Source: Pseudomonas frederiksbergensis (GTDB taxonomy: Bacteria; Pseudomonadota; Gammaproteobacteria; Pseudomonadales; Pseudomonadaceae). From it: 64,000 nt of DNA. Made by a program: the position numbers and the translations under genes. Of the stretch, positions 46,001 through 54,500 are shown one piece after another. Location of the stretch: assembly GCF_001874645.1 (NCBI RefSeq), contig NZ_CP017886.1:5322501-5386500 (forward strand). The letters are read 5' to 3'. The notes under the pieces are model-generated. The model was not told the origin of the DNA. It saw only the letters and a list, made by a program, of their open reading frames with translations, and made no database searches. Position 1 is the first letter of the stretch, and each line of letters begins with the position of its first letter.

Positions 46001-46509
46001 TTAACGGATTCCTCGAATGTTTTCCCAATCTTCGCTCGTTGAATATGCAGGGCGTCGATTTACGCCTCTTTGATCAGAACGGGATCGAGGTTGGCCGGTT
46101 GCCGCCCGCCATCGCCGATATGCGTCAGCTTGAGATCCTTAATCTAAAAGCGACCAGGCTGGTCCTGACAGAGGAAACCGCAGGCCAACTCGCCGAGCTC
46201 ACCCGACTTCAGGTACTCGATCTAAGCGAAAACCCGCTCGGTGTCCCGCCGCTATTGATTCAAATGACTGAATTGCGCCAACTCAAGCTGCGGGGCGCGG
46301 GTCTCAGGACTTGCCCGATCGGCATTCTCGATCGTCCTTACCTGGAAAGTCTGGATCTGCGTGATAACCAGATTACCCGAGTGCCAGAAGCGGTTCGAAT
46401 GCAGTCGGTGGTCCAGGGCAACCTGTTGCTTTCAGGCAATCCGTTAACTGACGTAGACAGCCTGCAATGGATTGTGGCCCATCGCACCCAGACCGGGATA
46501 AATCTATAG
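43066..46509 (+). CDS. Dermonecrotic-toxin-domain/LRR protein, candidate effector
   Basis: 1147 residues. The N-terminal part resembles the DUF6543 dermonecrotic-toxin domain of large Pseudomonas effector-like proteins (LALDAVLPQTPTQYAAKLIEERWG, FRDYEGIYRQTVPQLYGP). A short hydrophobic stretch (about 430-460, PLALFVPGGEGLLALAGLIDAG) and an acidic coiled region (about 850-900) follow. The C-terminal leucine-rich repeats (LRSLNMQGVDL, LEILNLKATRL, LQVLDLSENPLG, LESLDLRDNQI) run nearly to the end. Many relatives have a C-terminal NEL-type E3-ligase domain after the LRR; none is present. No secretion genes or chaperone adjoin. AAGGA is 6 nt before ATG 43066. GC and style suggest an accessory gene. 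Confidence 0.75.
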   Translation: MMALESQHHPVTSRLFTQNKQPLSSLALDAVLPQTPTQYAAKLIEERWGAAPLAARLVDLNYSFYGYPAQQNVQQGRVRKSQSLVQALLSNYQAVGAGRFGETAFGLYTPPVVGPEVQIVEIDQSIKPDGGFRDYEGIYRQTVPQLYGPSTQLKLQPAEFKKWVWELEFKDKYTAYVHAAWPSDEVCLAPQGSPLRTSVKTAFVMAAYLQRQENSLTQDGLNLALRAAGFDAQQTWEQLTVEQLQAWATIESSIEAARLVIYRYVSSDIWSFREKTSERILLYIPSNSSPFHEFADQKALHKWVVDVGGDVARKEALAAHFSEDDRQDGTFHAGVSTALDGMSIYPEQHHLKKGHGFFNDDGYWDPADYVHFKVATSPTDPFAQWVLVMKQATQASIETIRDDAQVNRDDLSAVVEPIVQWINKFGPLALFVPGGEGLLALAGLIDAGYGLAQAVDGKTSEERSAGVTRTVFGLLNALPLAAEGTAIKAEEHSVGIGSESGPAPAVVDEPLSGESSFVAGEVAPHASGAERVQLMRGIGPSVQSFSDEVLAQIAHVSPVDDDVLRLMHTGQRPPAPVLADTISRFTLDQDLQRAIDALPEGSTQAEQLKSTRVEQFKQRYNALQHSDNDWVRLFQHQYPGLPKSAVEQMLDRSGVDIAAPHTLADTKRVLGQLSGKAQQYEQHVRLCRAYEGLYLKSVENADSDVLVLQTLERLPGWSRATPVKALYGRVGTADFDQALLGLVPQEQRAAFGLRPDHEWQDLQLKIRENVLPRSELMLGLHRMDSGLTFQRIGLHGGGFPNTAQSGELSTEMMRLQVKEIYPAFTTEQADDFLLSVGARAQADLDRLRLQTEQLRVDITGWIEDITDDIEDMDIELLLVGDEDALGMSDTEIEEENDARIEEWMEIERDTRYELAEELIAIWQRRSGPDSRVYQNDQLIGFHLDMDFEQMHHLPQLNVKLNDVVALTMPNFKLAQRGSLNGFLECFPNLRSLNMQGVDLRLFDQNGIEVGRLPPAIADMRQLEILNLKATRLVLTEETAGQLAELTRLQVLDLSENPLGVPPLLIQMTELRQLKLRGAGLRTCPIGILDRPYLESLDLRDNQITRVPEAVRMQSVVQGNLLLSGNPLTDVDSLQWIVAHRTQTGINL

Positions 46510-46570
46510 AGGGCGCCAGGCACAGCGGAGGGATAACACCAGTCGCCCGCGCGAGGTGATTTTGCAGGAC

Positions 46571-46618
46571 AAAAAAAGCCTTGAGCCCCGGCGCACGCAC
46601 CGCAGGTTCAAGGCTTTT
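46571..46618 (-). terminator. Terminator after the cysI operon
   Basis: 11-bp stem AAAAGCCTTGA/TCAAGGCTTTT with a 23-nt loop, A-run on the left, giving a T-run for minus-strand transcripts. It lies 7 bp beyond the DUF934 stop. Confidence 0.75.
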
Positions 46619-46624
46619 GGTCGA

Positions 46625-47119
46625 TCAGCGGCGACGGAACAGCGGCAGCGGTTCGTCTGTGGCGGCCTGATAGCTCACCGAGAAGTCCTTGAGGCTTTCC
46701 AGGGCTTCGTACGGGTCTTTGTCGGCACGCAATGCATAAGCGTCGAAACCGCAGCGGTGCAGGTAGAACAATTGATCGCGCAGTACATCGCCGATCGCCC
46801 GCAGTTCACCCTTGTAGCCGTAACGGTCACGCAGCAGGCGCGCGTTGGAGTAGTTACGCCCATCGGTGAAGGCCGGGAAGTTCAGGGCGATGACCTGGAA
46901 CTGATCAACGTCGTCACCGATTTCCTCGGCTTCTTCATCGGCGTCCAGCCACACGCCCAAACCGCCATCACGAGCCTTGAGGGCATGAGCGTGATCGCGC
47001 CACAGGGCCAGCGGCACGATCAGGTCGTCGCAGTTGGAAATGCCGTCGAAGGTCGCGTCCTTGGGCAACAAGTGCCAGGTTTCGTCGATGACTTCGTTGT
47101 TCTTAATTATTCGCTGCAT
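46625..47119 (-). CDS. DUF934 protein, CysI partner
   Basis: 164 residues. Conserved DUF934 segments are WHLLPKDATFDG, IVPLALWRDHAHAL and ALNFPAFTDGRNYSNARLLRDRYGYKGELRAIGDVLRDQ. The family is almost always encoded next to the sulfite reductase gene and is thought to assist it; its activity is unknown. It overlaps the cysI end by 17 nt, so translation is coupled. Confidence 0.9.
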   Translation of the reverse strand: MQRIIKNNEVIDETWHLLPKDATFDGISNCDDLIVPLALWRDHAHALKARDGGLGVWLDADEEAEEIGDDVDQFQVIALNFPAFTDGRNYSNARLLRDRYGYKGELRAIGDVLRDQLFYLHRCGFDAYALRADKDPYEALESLKDFSVSYQAATDEPLPLFRRR

Positions 47120-48761
47120 AGACGCGTTCCTTGAAGAGGTCGATGCCGATACGTTGATAGGTGTCGATGAAGCGTTCGTCTTCGGTACGTTGTTCCACGT
47201 ACACGTCGATCAGCTTCGAGATCACATCAGGCATGTCGTTCTGGGCAAAGGACGGGCCGAGGATCTTGCCCAGGCTGGCGTCACGGCTGGCGCTGCCACC
47301 GAGGGATACCTGGTAGAACTCTTCACCTTTCTTGTCCACTCCGAGGATGCCGATGTGGCCGACGTGGTGGTGACCACAGGCGTTCATGCAGCCAGAAATG
47401 TTCAGGTCCAGTTCGCCGATGTCGAACAGGTAGTCCAGGTCGTCGAAACGGCGCTGGATGGATTCGGCGATCGGGATCGACTTGGCGTTGGCCAGGGAGC
47501 AGAAGTCGCCACCCGGGCAGCAGATGATGTCGGTCAGCAGGCCGATGTTCGGCGTAGCGAAACCTTGCTCGCGCAATTCACCCCACAGGGTAAACAATTG
47601 GCTCTGCTCGACGTCAGCCAGAATGATGTTCTGCTCGTGGGAGGTGCGCAGTTGGCCAAAGCTGTAGCGGTCGGCCAGGTCGGCAACGCCATCGAGTTGC
47701 TTGTCGGTCAGGTCGCCCGGGGCAACGCCGGTCGGCTTGAGCGACAGGGTCACGGCGACATAACCCGGCTTCTTGTGAGCCAGTGTGTTGCGGGTGCGCC
47801 AACGGGCGAAGCCAGGGTGTTGCTGATCGAGATCAGCCAGCTCTGCCGTCAGATCGTCCAGGACTTTGTAGTCCGGATCGACGAAGTGTTTGGCGACACG
47901 ATGCACTTCGGCTTCGGTCAGCGTGGTCTGGCCACCGCGAAGGTGTTCCATTTCCGCGTCGACTTTTTGTGCGAAGACTTCAGGCGTCAGGGCCTTGACC
48001 AGAATTTTGATCCGCGCCTTGTACTTGTTGTCGCGACGACCGTAGCGGTTGTACACACGCAGAATGGCGTCGAGGTAGCTCAGCAGGTCTTGCCACGGCA
48101 GGAATTCATTGATGAATGCGCCAACGACAGGCGTACGACCGAGGCCACCACCGACCAGCACCCGGAAACCCAGTTCGCCTGCGGCGTTGTGCACCGGCTC
48201 AAGGCCGATGTCATGGACTTCAATGGCTGCACGGTCCGACGTCGAACCGTTGATGGCGATCTTGAACTTGCGCGGCAGATAGGCGAATTCCGGGTGGAAG
48301 GTCGTCCACTGACGGACGATTTCGCACCACGGACGCGGATCGATCAACTCGTCGGCAGCGACACCGGCGAACTGGTCGGTGGTGACGTTTCGCAGGCAGT
48401 TGCCGCTGGTCTGGATAGCGTGCATCTGCACGGTAGCCAGCTCAGCCAGGATGTCCGGAATGTCTTCCAGCGCCGGCCAGTTGAACTGCACGTTCTGCCG
48501 GGTGCTGATGTGGGCATAGCCCTTGTCGTAGTCGCGGGCGATCCTGGCCATCATTCGCGTCTGGCGCGAAGTCAGTTGGCCATATGGCACGGCAACTCGC
48601 AGCATCGGGGCGAAGCGCTGGATATAAAGGCCATTTTGCAGGCGCAGGGGGCGGAATTCTTCTTCGCTCAGCTCGCCTGCCAGATAGCGTCGGGTCTGAT
48701 CACGGAACTGCTTGACGCGGTCCTCGATGATCCGCTGATCGTACTCGTCGTATACGTACAT
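47103..48761 (-). CDS. cysI: Siroheme nitrite/sulfite reductase (CysI)
   Basis: 552 residues. The siroheme/[4Fe-4S] ligands are in CCPGGDFCSLANAKS and SGCMNACGHHHVGHIG. The N-terminal ferrite-like lobes include YAHISTRQNVQFNW and the C-terminal lobe repeats the pattern. It reduces sulfite to sulfide in cysteine synthesis. Starts ATG 48761. Probably induced by sulfur limitation through CysB, but no binding site was assigned. Confidence 0.93.
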   Translation of the reverse strand: MYVYDEYDQRIIEDRVKQFRDQTRRYLAGELSEEEFRPLRLQNGLYIQRFAPMLRVAVPYGQLTSRQTRMMARIARDYDKGYAHISTRQNVQFNWPALEDIPDILAELATVQMHAIQTSGNCLRNVTTDQFAGVAADELIDPRPWCEIVRQWTTFHPEFAYLPRKFKIAINGSTSDRAAIEVHDIGLEPVHNAAGELGFRVLVGGGLGRTPVVGAFINEFLPWQDLLSYLDAILRVYNRYGRRDNKYKARIKILVKALTPEVFAQKVDAEMEHLRGGQTTLTEAEVHRVAKHFVDPDYKVLDDLTAELADLDQQHPGFARWRTRNTLAHKKPGYVAVTLSLKPTGVAPGDLTDKQLDGVADLADRYSFGQLRTSHEQNIILADVEQSQLFTLWGELREQGFATPNIGLLTDIICCPGGDFCSLANAKSIPIAESIQRRFDDLDYLFDIGELDLNISGCMNACGHHHVGHIGILGVDKKGEEFYQVSLGGSASRDASLGKILGPSFAQNDMPDVISKLIDVYVEQRTEDERFIDTYQRIGIDLFKERVYAANN

Positions 48762-49053
48762 ATAGGTCCTGTTCTCAGGCTTGGGTCAATCAGGAACAGC
48801 TGCGTTTTTCGCTGGCTTGATTCCGATATTGCCTTGGCAATTCTGCGCGCACGGCCGCGCACTCCCCACGGAGCCGAGGCAAGATACCAGTTTGCGTTTA
48901 TGCGCAAAAGTGATGTTTGAGTATATATAAAGAACCAAATCGACTAATGAGGCTGGCTATTGTCTTACCCACATTTGTGGTGCGGGCAATCCTCGACTTA
49001 ACTGTGCTTGAGTCTTTCTGCAATCACCGATAAAACCGACAAGAGGCGATGCA
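48762..49053. other. Divergent intergenic region cysI/small protein
   Basis: AT-rich core at 48915-48945 (GAGTATATATAAAGAACC) is a likely promoter area for cysI. No palindromic operator is clear. Confidence 0.4.
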
Positions 49054-49167
49054 ATGAGCAACCCAACCAAAGCAGGGAAAAGCGATAGTACGGTCGATGC
49101 CTGGGCGATTTTGTTCCTGATCATCCTGGTCGTAGGAACAGCAGTGTTCTGGGTCAGTCACCAATAG
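49054..49167 (+). CDS. 37-residue single-pass membrane protein
   Basis: MSNPTKAGKSDSTVDAWAIL then a hydrophobic helix of about 20 residues (FLIILVVGTAVFWV) and SHQ. AGAGG lies 8 nt before the ATG. Too short for most gene finders, but the composition, ribosome site and membrane helix argue that it is real. No function known; divergent from cysI. Confidence 0.7.
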   Translation: MSNPTKAGKSDSTVDAWAILFLIILVVGTAVFWVSHQ

Positions 49168-49280
49168 CGACCCTGTCCGGGCCCGGTTCCGACGATTGTC
49201 GGACAAAAACCGGAATAAACCCGTTTTGCGGACGTTCGCTGGCTATACTGCGCGGTGAATTCCCGGGGCTCGGACGATTA

Positions 49281-50366
49281 ATGTTGAAGTTTCTGTGTGG
49301 TGTGCTGCTGACGCTTGGTTCGGTCTTGGGACCGTGTGCCCAGGCGGCGTCGGTGCTGTTCCTGAGCCCCGGCACCTCTACGGAAACCTTTTGGCTCAGC
49401 TATTCGCAATTCATGCAGGCCGCTGCCAGGGATCTGGGCATGGACCTTCAGGTGCTGTATTCCGAGCGCGAGCCTGAAACCACGATCAAACAGGCCCGTG
49501 AAGCCCTGCAAGGGCCAAATCGGCCGGACTATCTGGTGTTCGCCAACGAGCAATATGTTGCGCCGGAAATTTTGCGGCTGTCCGAGGGCAGCGGCGTGAA
49601 GCTGTTTATCGTCAATAGCGCGCTAAGCGCCGATCAACTGGCGTTGCTCGGCAATCGCGAGGAAAAGTATCCCAATTGGCTTGGTAGCCTGGTGCCCAAC
49701 GATGAGGAGGGCGGTTACCTGATGCTCAAGGAGTTGATCCGCCTGCATCCTCCTGTCGCCCCAGGCCAGAAACTTGAGTTGCTGGCGTTTGCCGGTTTGA
49801 AAATCACGCCGGCCTCGCAGTTGCGTGAAAAGGGCATGATGCGGGCGTTGCGCGAGCACCCCGAGGTGCATTTGCGGCAACTGGTGTACGGCGCCTGGAG
49901 CCGTCAGCGCGTCCATGAGCAGGCGACGTTGCTGTTCAAGCGCTATCCGAAGACGTCGCTGATCTGGACGGCCAACGATGAAATGGCGTTCGGGGCGATG
50001 CAGGCCTATGAAGAAGCGGGCGGCACGCCGGGCAAGGGCGCGCTGTTCGGCACCGTCAATACTTCGCCGGCAGCCTTGCAGGCGCTGCTGGATGGTCGTC
50101 TCAGTGTATTGCTGGGCGGGCACTTCAGCCTGGGCGGCTGGGCGCTGGTGCAGTTGTATGACTATGATCAGGGCGTCCATGTCGAACGATATGGCGGCCG
50201 TGACCGGCAAGTCCCGCTGTTGCAGTTGATTGATCGGGAGCAGGCCAGGCGATTGCTGGCCATGGGTGCCACGCAGAACTACGGCGTGAATTTCCGCAGC
50301 CTGTCGGCCAAGGATCGTCCTCTGAGTTATCGCTATCCGTTCAGCCTGCAAACCCTCATGCACTGA
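49281..50366 (+). CDS. Periplasmic sugar-binding-protein-like protein (orphan)
   Basis: 361 residues with a Sec signal peptide ending AQA (residue 22). Type I periplasmic binding fold like sugar ABC substrate-binding proteins: VLFLSPGTSTETFWLSYSQFM, then LIWTANDEMAFGAMQAYEEAGG and GTVNTSPAALQALLDG. No permease or ATPase gene follows; the next genes are on the opposite strand. It could supply a sensor or a distant transporter. Confidence 0.85.
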   Translation: MLKFLCGVLLTLGSVLGPCAQAASVLFLSPGTSTETFWLSYSQFMQAAARDLGMDLQVLYSEREPETTIKQAREALQGPNRPDYLVFANEQYVAPEILRLSEGSGVKLFIVNSALSADQLALLGNREEKYPNWLGSLVPNDEEGGYLMLKELIRLHPPVAPGQKLELLAFAGLKITPASQLREKGMMRALREHPEVHLRQLVYGAWSRQRVHEQATLLFKRYPKTSLIWTANDEMAFGAMQAYEEAGGTPGKGALFGTVNTSPAALQALLDGRLSVLLGGHFSLGGWALVQLYDYDQGVHVERYGGRDRQVPLLQLIDREQARRLLAMGATQNYGVNFRSLSAKDRPLSYRYPFSLQTLMH

Positions 50367-50376
50367 CGTTGGGCGA

Positions 50377-50595
50377 CTAAACCCCGGCCAGATGCAGGAC
50401 CAGTTTCACGATACCGAACAGCGTCAGCGCAAAAACTGCGGTGAACAGAATGCCTAAAATCACGAAATGACTTGGCTTGCCGTGCGTGAAGTCGCGGGCG
50501 CGGTTCTTTCCGCTCTGCACGCCGAACGCCGCGGCCATCACGCTGTGCAGCATTTGCCAGAAGCTGGGTGGTTTGTTGTCGACTGGATCGTCCAT
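50377..50595 (-). CDS. DUF2970 small membrane protein
   Basis: 72 residues. FWQMLHSVMAAAFGVQSGKNRARDF is the DUF2970 signature, followed by a transmembrane helix (FVILGILFTAVFALTLFGIV). Function unknown. Convergent with the binding-protein gene. Confidence 0.87.
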   Translation of the reverse strand: MDDPVDNKPPSFWQMLHSVMAAAFGVQSGKNRARDFTHGKPSHFVILGILFTAVFALTLFGIVKLVLHLAGV

Positions 50596-50678
50596 AAATC
50601 CCTCGTCACCGGTGTGTGTGAGGCAAGCATAGTCAATCTTCCCGGGGGATGCGGCGGCTGTGAGGCCGCCATCGCAGG

Positions 50679-51035
50679 TCAGGTCAACTGGCTCACATAA
50701 GTGCCCGTGCCCTTGAGAATGTTCTGTAATGTTTCTTCCACTTCAGCCAGATCCGCCGGCGCGGTGCTGTGGTGGATTTCCAGATGATCGTCGCCATTCA
50801 GTGCATCGGCGTCAGCGGCGGCGATTTCGATCAGCAGGCGGGTAGGACTGAGGGTGACTTTCACACCGTCGAGGGTCGATGGTTCACCATCAAGGGTGAT
50901 TTCCAGCTCATCTTCATCCGGGTAGCGAGTCATCAAAAACATGTCGCCCTGATTGCTGTGGCAGCAGAGCATGGCCATGTTGTCTTCTTCGTCGTCGCAC
51001 GGGTTGGCGATCAGGTGGGCGGTGGTCAGTTGCAT
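50679..51035 (-). CDS. Conserved acidic protein, unknown function
   Basis: 118 residues, no signal peptide. Strand-rich segment (MFLMTRYPDEDELEITLDGE, GVKVTLSPTRLLIEIA) and a Cys-Cys pair (MLCCHSNQG). Looks like a small beta-sandwich; conserved in pseudomonads by recall, function unknown. Starts opposite the gdhB leader. Confidence 0.65.
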   Translation of the reverse strand: MQLTTAHLIANPCDDEEDNMAMLCCHSNQGDMFLMTRYPDEDELEITLDGEPSTLDGVKVTLSPTRLLIEIAAADADALNGDDHLEIHHSTAPADLAEVEETLQNILKGTGTYVSQLT

Positions 51036-51540
51036 GGGGATATTCCTCGCTCAACGAGCGTTATGAAAACGACAAAAAGCCGATTCTGCCAGTCCGAGGG
51101 AATTTCTGCTCGGCTGTGTGTCTGAAGGCGTGTTGTGAACACTAGAGGGGTTACCGGTCATTTCTGGTACGGATGTGCCGTAAATCCGGGCATAAAACCG
51201 TCTTTTTTTCACGCGGCTGCTAGTGTTGTTCGATGCGCTGCCGATGAGTTACGTACCGTTGACCGAATATGTCGCAGCATCGCAAGCACGGGACTTGCCG
51301 CACTCGTTAAGCTGCGCAACGGATGGACACCTGTAAAGGCATTACCCTTTCTGTCGGTAGTCGTTTTTACAGATGCCCATTCATGGAAGGTGAATGTGAC
51401 CTGAGTGTCTCGTCCAGCTTCACCCACCTGTCACCCTGATAACCTCTGCCCGAGATTCAGGAACAGGGTGACGGATCGCCCCGATAGGGGTTTTGCACGC
51501 GACGCTTCCATCAATAACAAGCCCAAGCGGAGTACCACAG
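51036..51540 (+). promoter_or_regulatory. Long leader upstream of gdhB with inverted repeat
   Basis: Non-coding stretch of 505 bp. The only clear structure is an inverted repeat GTCACCCTG (51430-51438)/CAGGGTGAC (51464-51472), 69-111 bp before the gene. It may be an operator or an mRNA stem. No other gene or terminator is visible. Confidence 0.4.
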
Positions 51541-54500
51541 ATGGCGTTCTTCACCGCAGCCAGCAAAGCCGACTTCCAGCACCAACTGCAAGCGGCACTG
51601 GCGCAGCACATCAGTGAACAGGCACTGCCACAAGTGGCGCTGTTCGCTGAACAATTCTTCGGCATTATTTCACTCGATGAGCTGACCCAGCGCCGGTTGT
51701 CCGACCTCGCCGGCTGCACCCTTTCTGCCTGGCGCCTGCTTGAGCGCTTTGACCACGCACAACCACAGGTGCGCGTTTACAACCCCGATTACGAACGTCA
51801 CGGCTGGCAGTCGACCCACACGGCGGTCGAAGTGCTGCACCACGATTTGCCATTCCTCGTGGACTCGGTGCGCACTGAGCTTAACCGTCGTGGTTACAGC
51901 ATTCATACCTTGCAAACTACGGTGCTGAGCGTGCGTCGCGGCGCCAAGGGCGAACTGCTGGAAATCCTGCCTAAAGGCACCCACGGTGACGGCATTCAGC
52001 AAGAATCGCTGATGTACCTTGAGATCGACCGTTGCGCCCATACCGCCGAACTCAATGTATTGAGCAAGGAACTGGAACAGGTTCTCGGTGAAGTCCGCGT
52101 TGCGGTCGCCGATTTCGAACCGATGAAAGCCAAGGTCCAGGAGCTGATCGACGGCATCGACAAAAGCAAGTTTGCCGTTGATGCCGACGAAAAGAGCGAG
52201 ATCAAGGGCTTCCTCGAGTGGATGGTGGGTAACCACTTCACGTTCCTGGGTTACGAAGAGTTCGTGGTTCGCGATGGGCAGGATGGCGGCCATATCGAAT
52301 ACGACCAGAACTCGTTCCTGGGCCTGACCCGATTGCTGCGTGCCGGCCTGACCGCTGAAGACCTGCGTATCGAAGACTACGCCGTGAACTACCTGCGCGA
52401 ACCGACTCCACTGTCGTTCGCCAAGGCTGCGCACCCGAGCCGTGTACACCGTCCGGCTTACCCGGATTACGTGTCGATCCGCCAGATCGATGCCAGCGGT
52501 AAAGTCATCAAGGAATGCCGCTTCATGGGCCTGTACACCTCGTCGGTGTATGGCGAAAGCGTGCGGGTCATTCCGTACATCCGCCGCAAGGTCGACGTCA
52601 TCGAACAGCGCTCCGGCTTCCAGGCCAAGGCGCACTTGGGCAAGGAACTGGCCCAGGTACTCGAAGTGTTGCCGCGTGACGATCTGTTCCAGACCCCGGT
52701 CGACGAGCTGTTCAGCACCGTGATGTCGATTGTGCAGATCCAGGAACGCAACAAGATTCGCGTGTTCCTGCGCAAAGACCCGTACGGTCGCTTCTGCTAC
52801 TGCCTGGCCTACGTGCCACGCGACATCTACTCCACTGAAGTGCGTCAGAAGATCCAGCAAGTGCTGATGGATCGCCTGAAAGCCAGCGACTGCGAATTCT
52901 GGACCTTCTTCTCCGAGTCCGTACTGGCCCGTGTACAACTGATTCTGCGGGTTGACCCGAAGAACCGTCTGGACATCGACCCGCTGCTTCTGGAAAAAGA
53001 AGTGGTTCAGGCGTGCCGCAGCTGGCAGGACGACTACGCAAACCTGGTGGTCGACAGTTTCGGTGAAGCCCAGGGCACCAATGTGCTGGCAGACTTCCCG
53101 AAAGGCTTCCCGGCCGGCTACCGTGAGCGCTTCGCCGCGCATTCGGCTGTGGTCGACATGCAGCACCTGCTGAGCCTGAGCGAAAAAAATCCACTGGTCA
53201 TGAGCTTCTATCAGCCGCTGGGTCAGGTGTCCGGTCAGCGCGAGCTGCACTGCAAGCTGTACCACGCCGATACCCCGCTGGCCTTGTCCGATGTACTGCC
53301 GATCCTGGAAAACCTCGGTCTGCGCGTGCTGGGTGAATTCCCTTATCGCCTGCGTCACAACAATGGCCGCGAGTTCTGGATCCATGACTTCGCGTTCACT
53401 GCCGCCGAAGGCCTGGAACTCGACATCCAGCAGCTCAACGACACCCTGCAGGACGCCTTCGTCCACATCGTTCGCGGCGATGCGGAAAATGATGCGTTCA
53501 ACCGTCTGGTACTGACCGCCGGCCTGCCATGGCGCGACGTGGCGTTGCTGCGTGCTTACGCCCGTTACCTGAAGCAGATCCGTCTGGGCTTCGACCTGGG
53601 CTACATCGCCAGCACCCTGAACAACCACACCGACATCGCTCGCGAGTTGACCCGGTTGTTCAAAACCCGTTTCTACCTGGCCCGCAAGCTGACCGCCGAC
53701 GACCTCGACGACAAGCAACAGCGCCTGGAGCACGCGATTCTGACCGCCCTGGACGATGTTCAGGTGTTGAACGAAGACCGGATCCTGCGTCGTTACCTGG
53801 ACCTTATCAAGGCCACCCTGCGGACCAACTTCTATCAGACCGACGCCAACGGTCAGAACAAGTCCTACTTCAGCTTCAAGTTCAACCCGCACGCCATTCC
53901 TGAGCTGCCGAAGCCAGTGCCGAAGTTCGAAATCTTCGTGTACTCGCCACGCGTTGAAGGTGTGCACCTGCGCTTCGGCAACGTTGCTCGCGGTGGTCTG
54001 CGTTGGTCCGACCGTGAAGAAGACTACCGCACCGAAGTCCTGGGCCTGGTAAAAGCCCAGCAAGTGAAGAACTCGGTCATCGTGCCAGTGGGCGCCAAAG
54101 GCGGCTTCCTGCCGCGTCGTCTGCCGCTGGGTGGCAGCCGTGATGAAATCGCAGCAGAAGGCATCGCCTGCTACCGCATCTTCATTTCCGGTCTGTTGGA
54201 CATCACCGACAACCTGAAAGACGGCGCGCTGGTTCCGCCGGCCAACGTCGTGCGTCACGACGACGATGACCCGTACCTGGTAGTGGCAGCGGACAAGGGC
54301 ACTGCGACCTTCTCCGACATCGCCAACGGTATTGCGATCGACTACGGCTTCTGGCTCGGTGACGCTTTCGCGTCGGGTGGCTCGGCCGGTTACGACCACA
54401 AGAAAATGGGCATCACCGCCAAAGGCGCGTGGGTGGGTGTACAACGTCACTTCCGCGAGCGCGGCATCAACGTCCAGGAAGACAGCATCACTGTCGTGGG

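Noticed and set aside
47034..48920. Long plus-strand frame over cysI and DUF934
   Set aside because: Antisense of cysI with its siroheme motifs; the frame has no family features.
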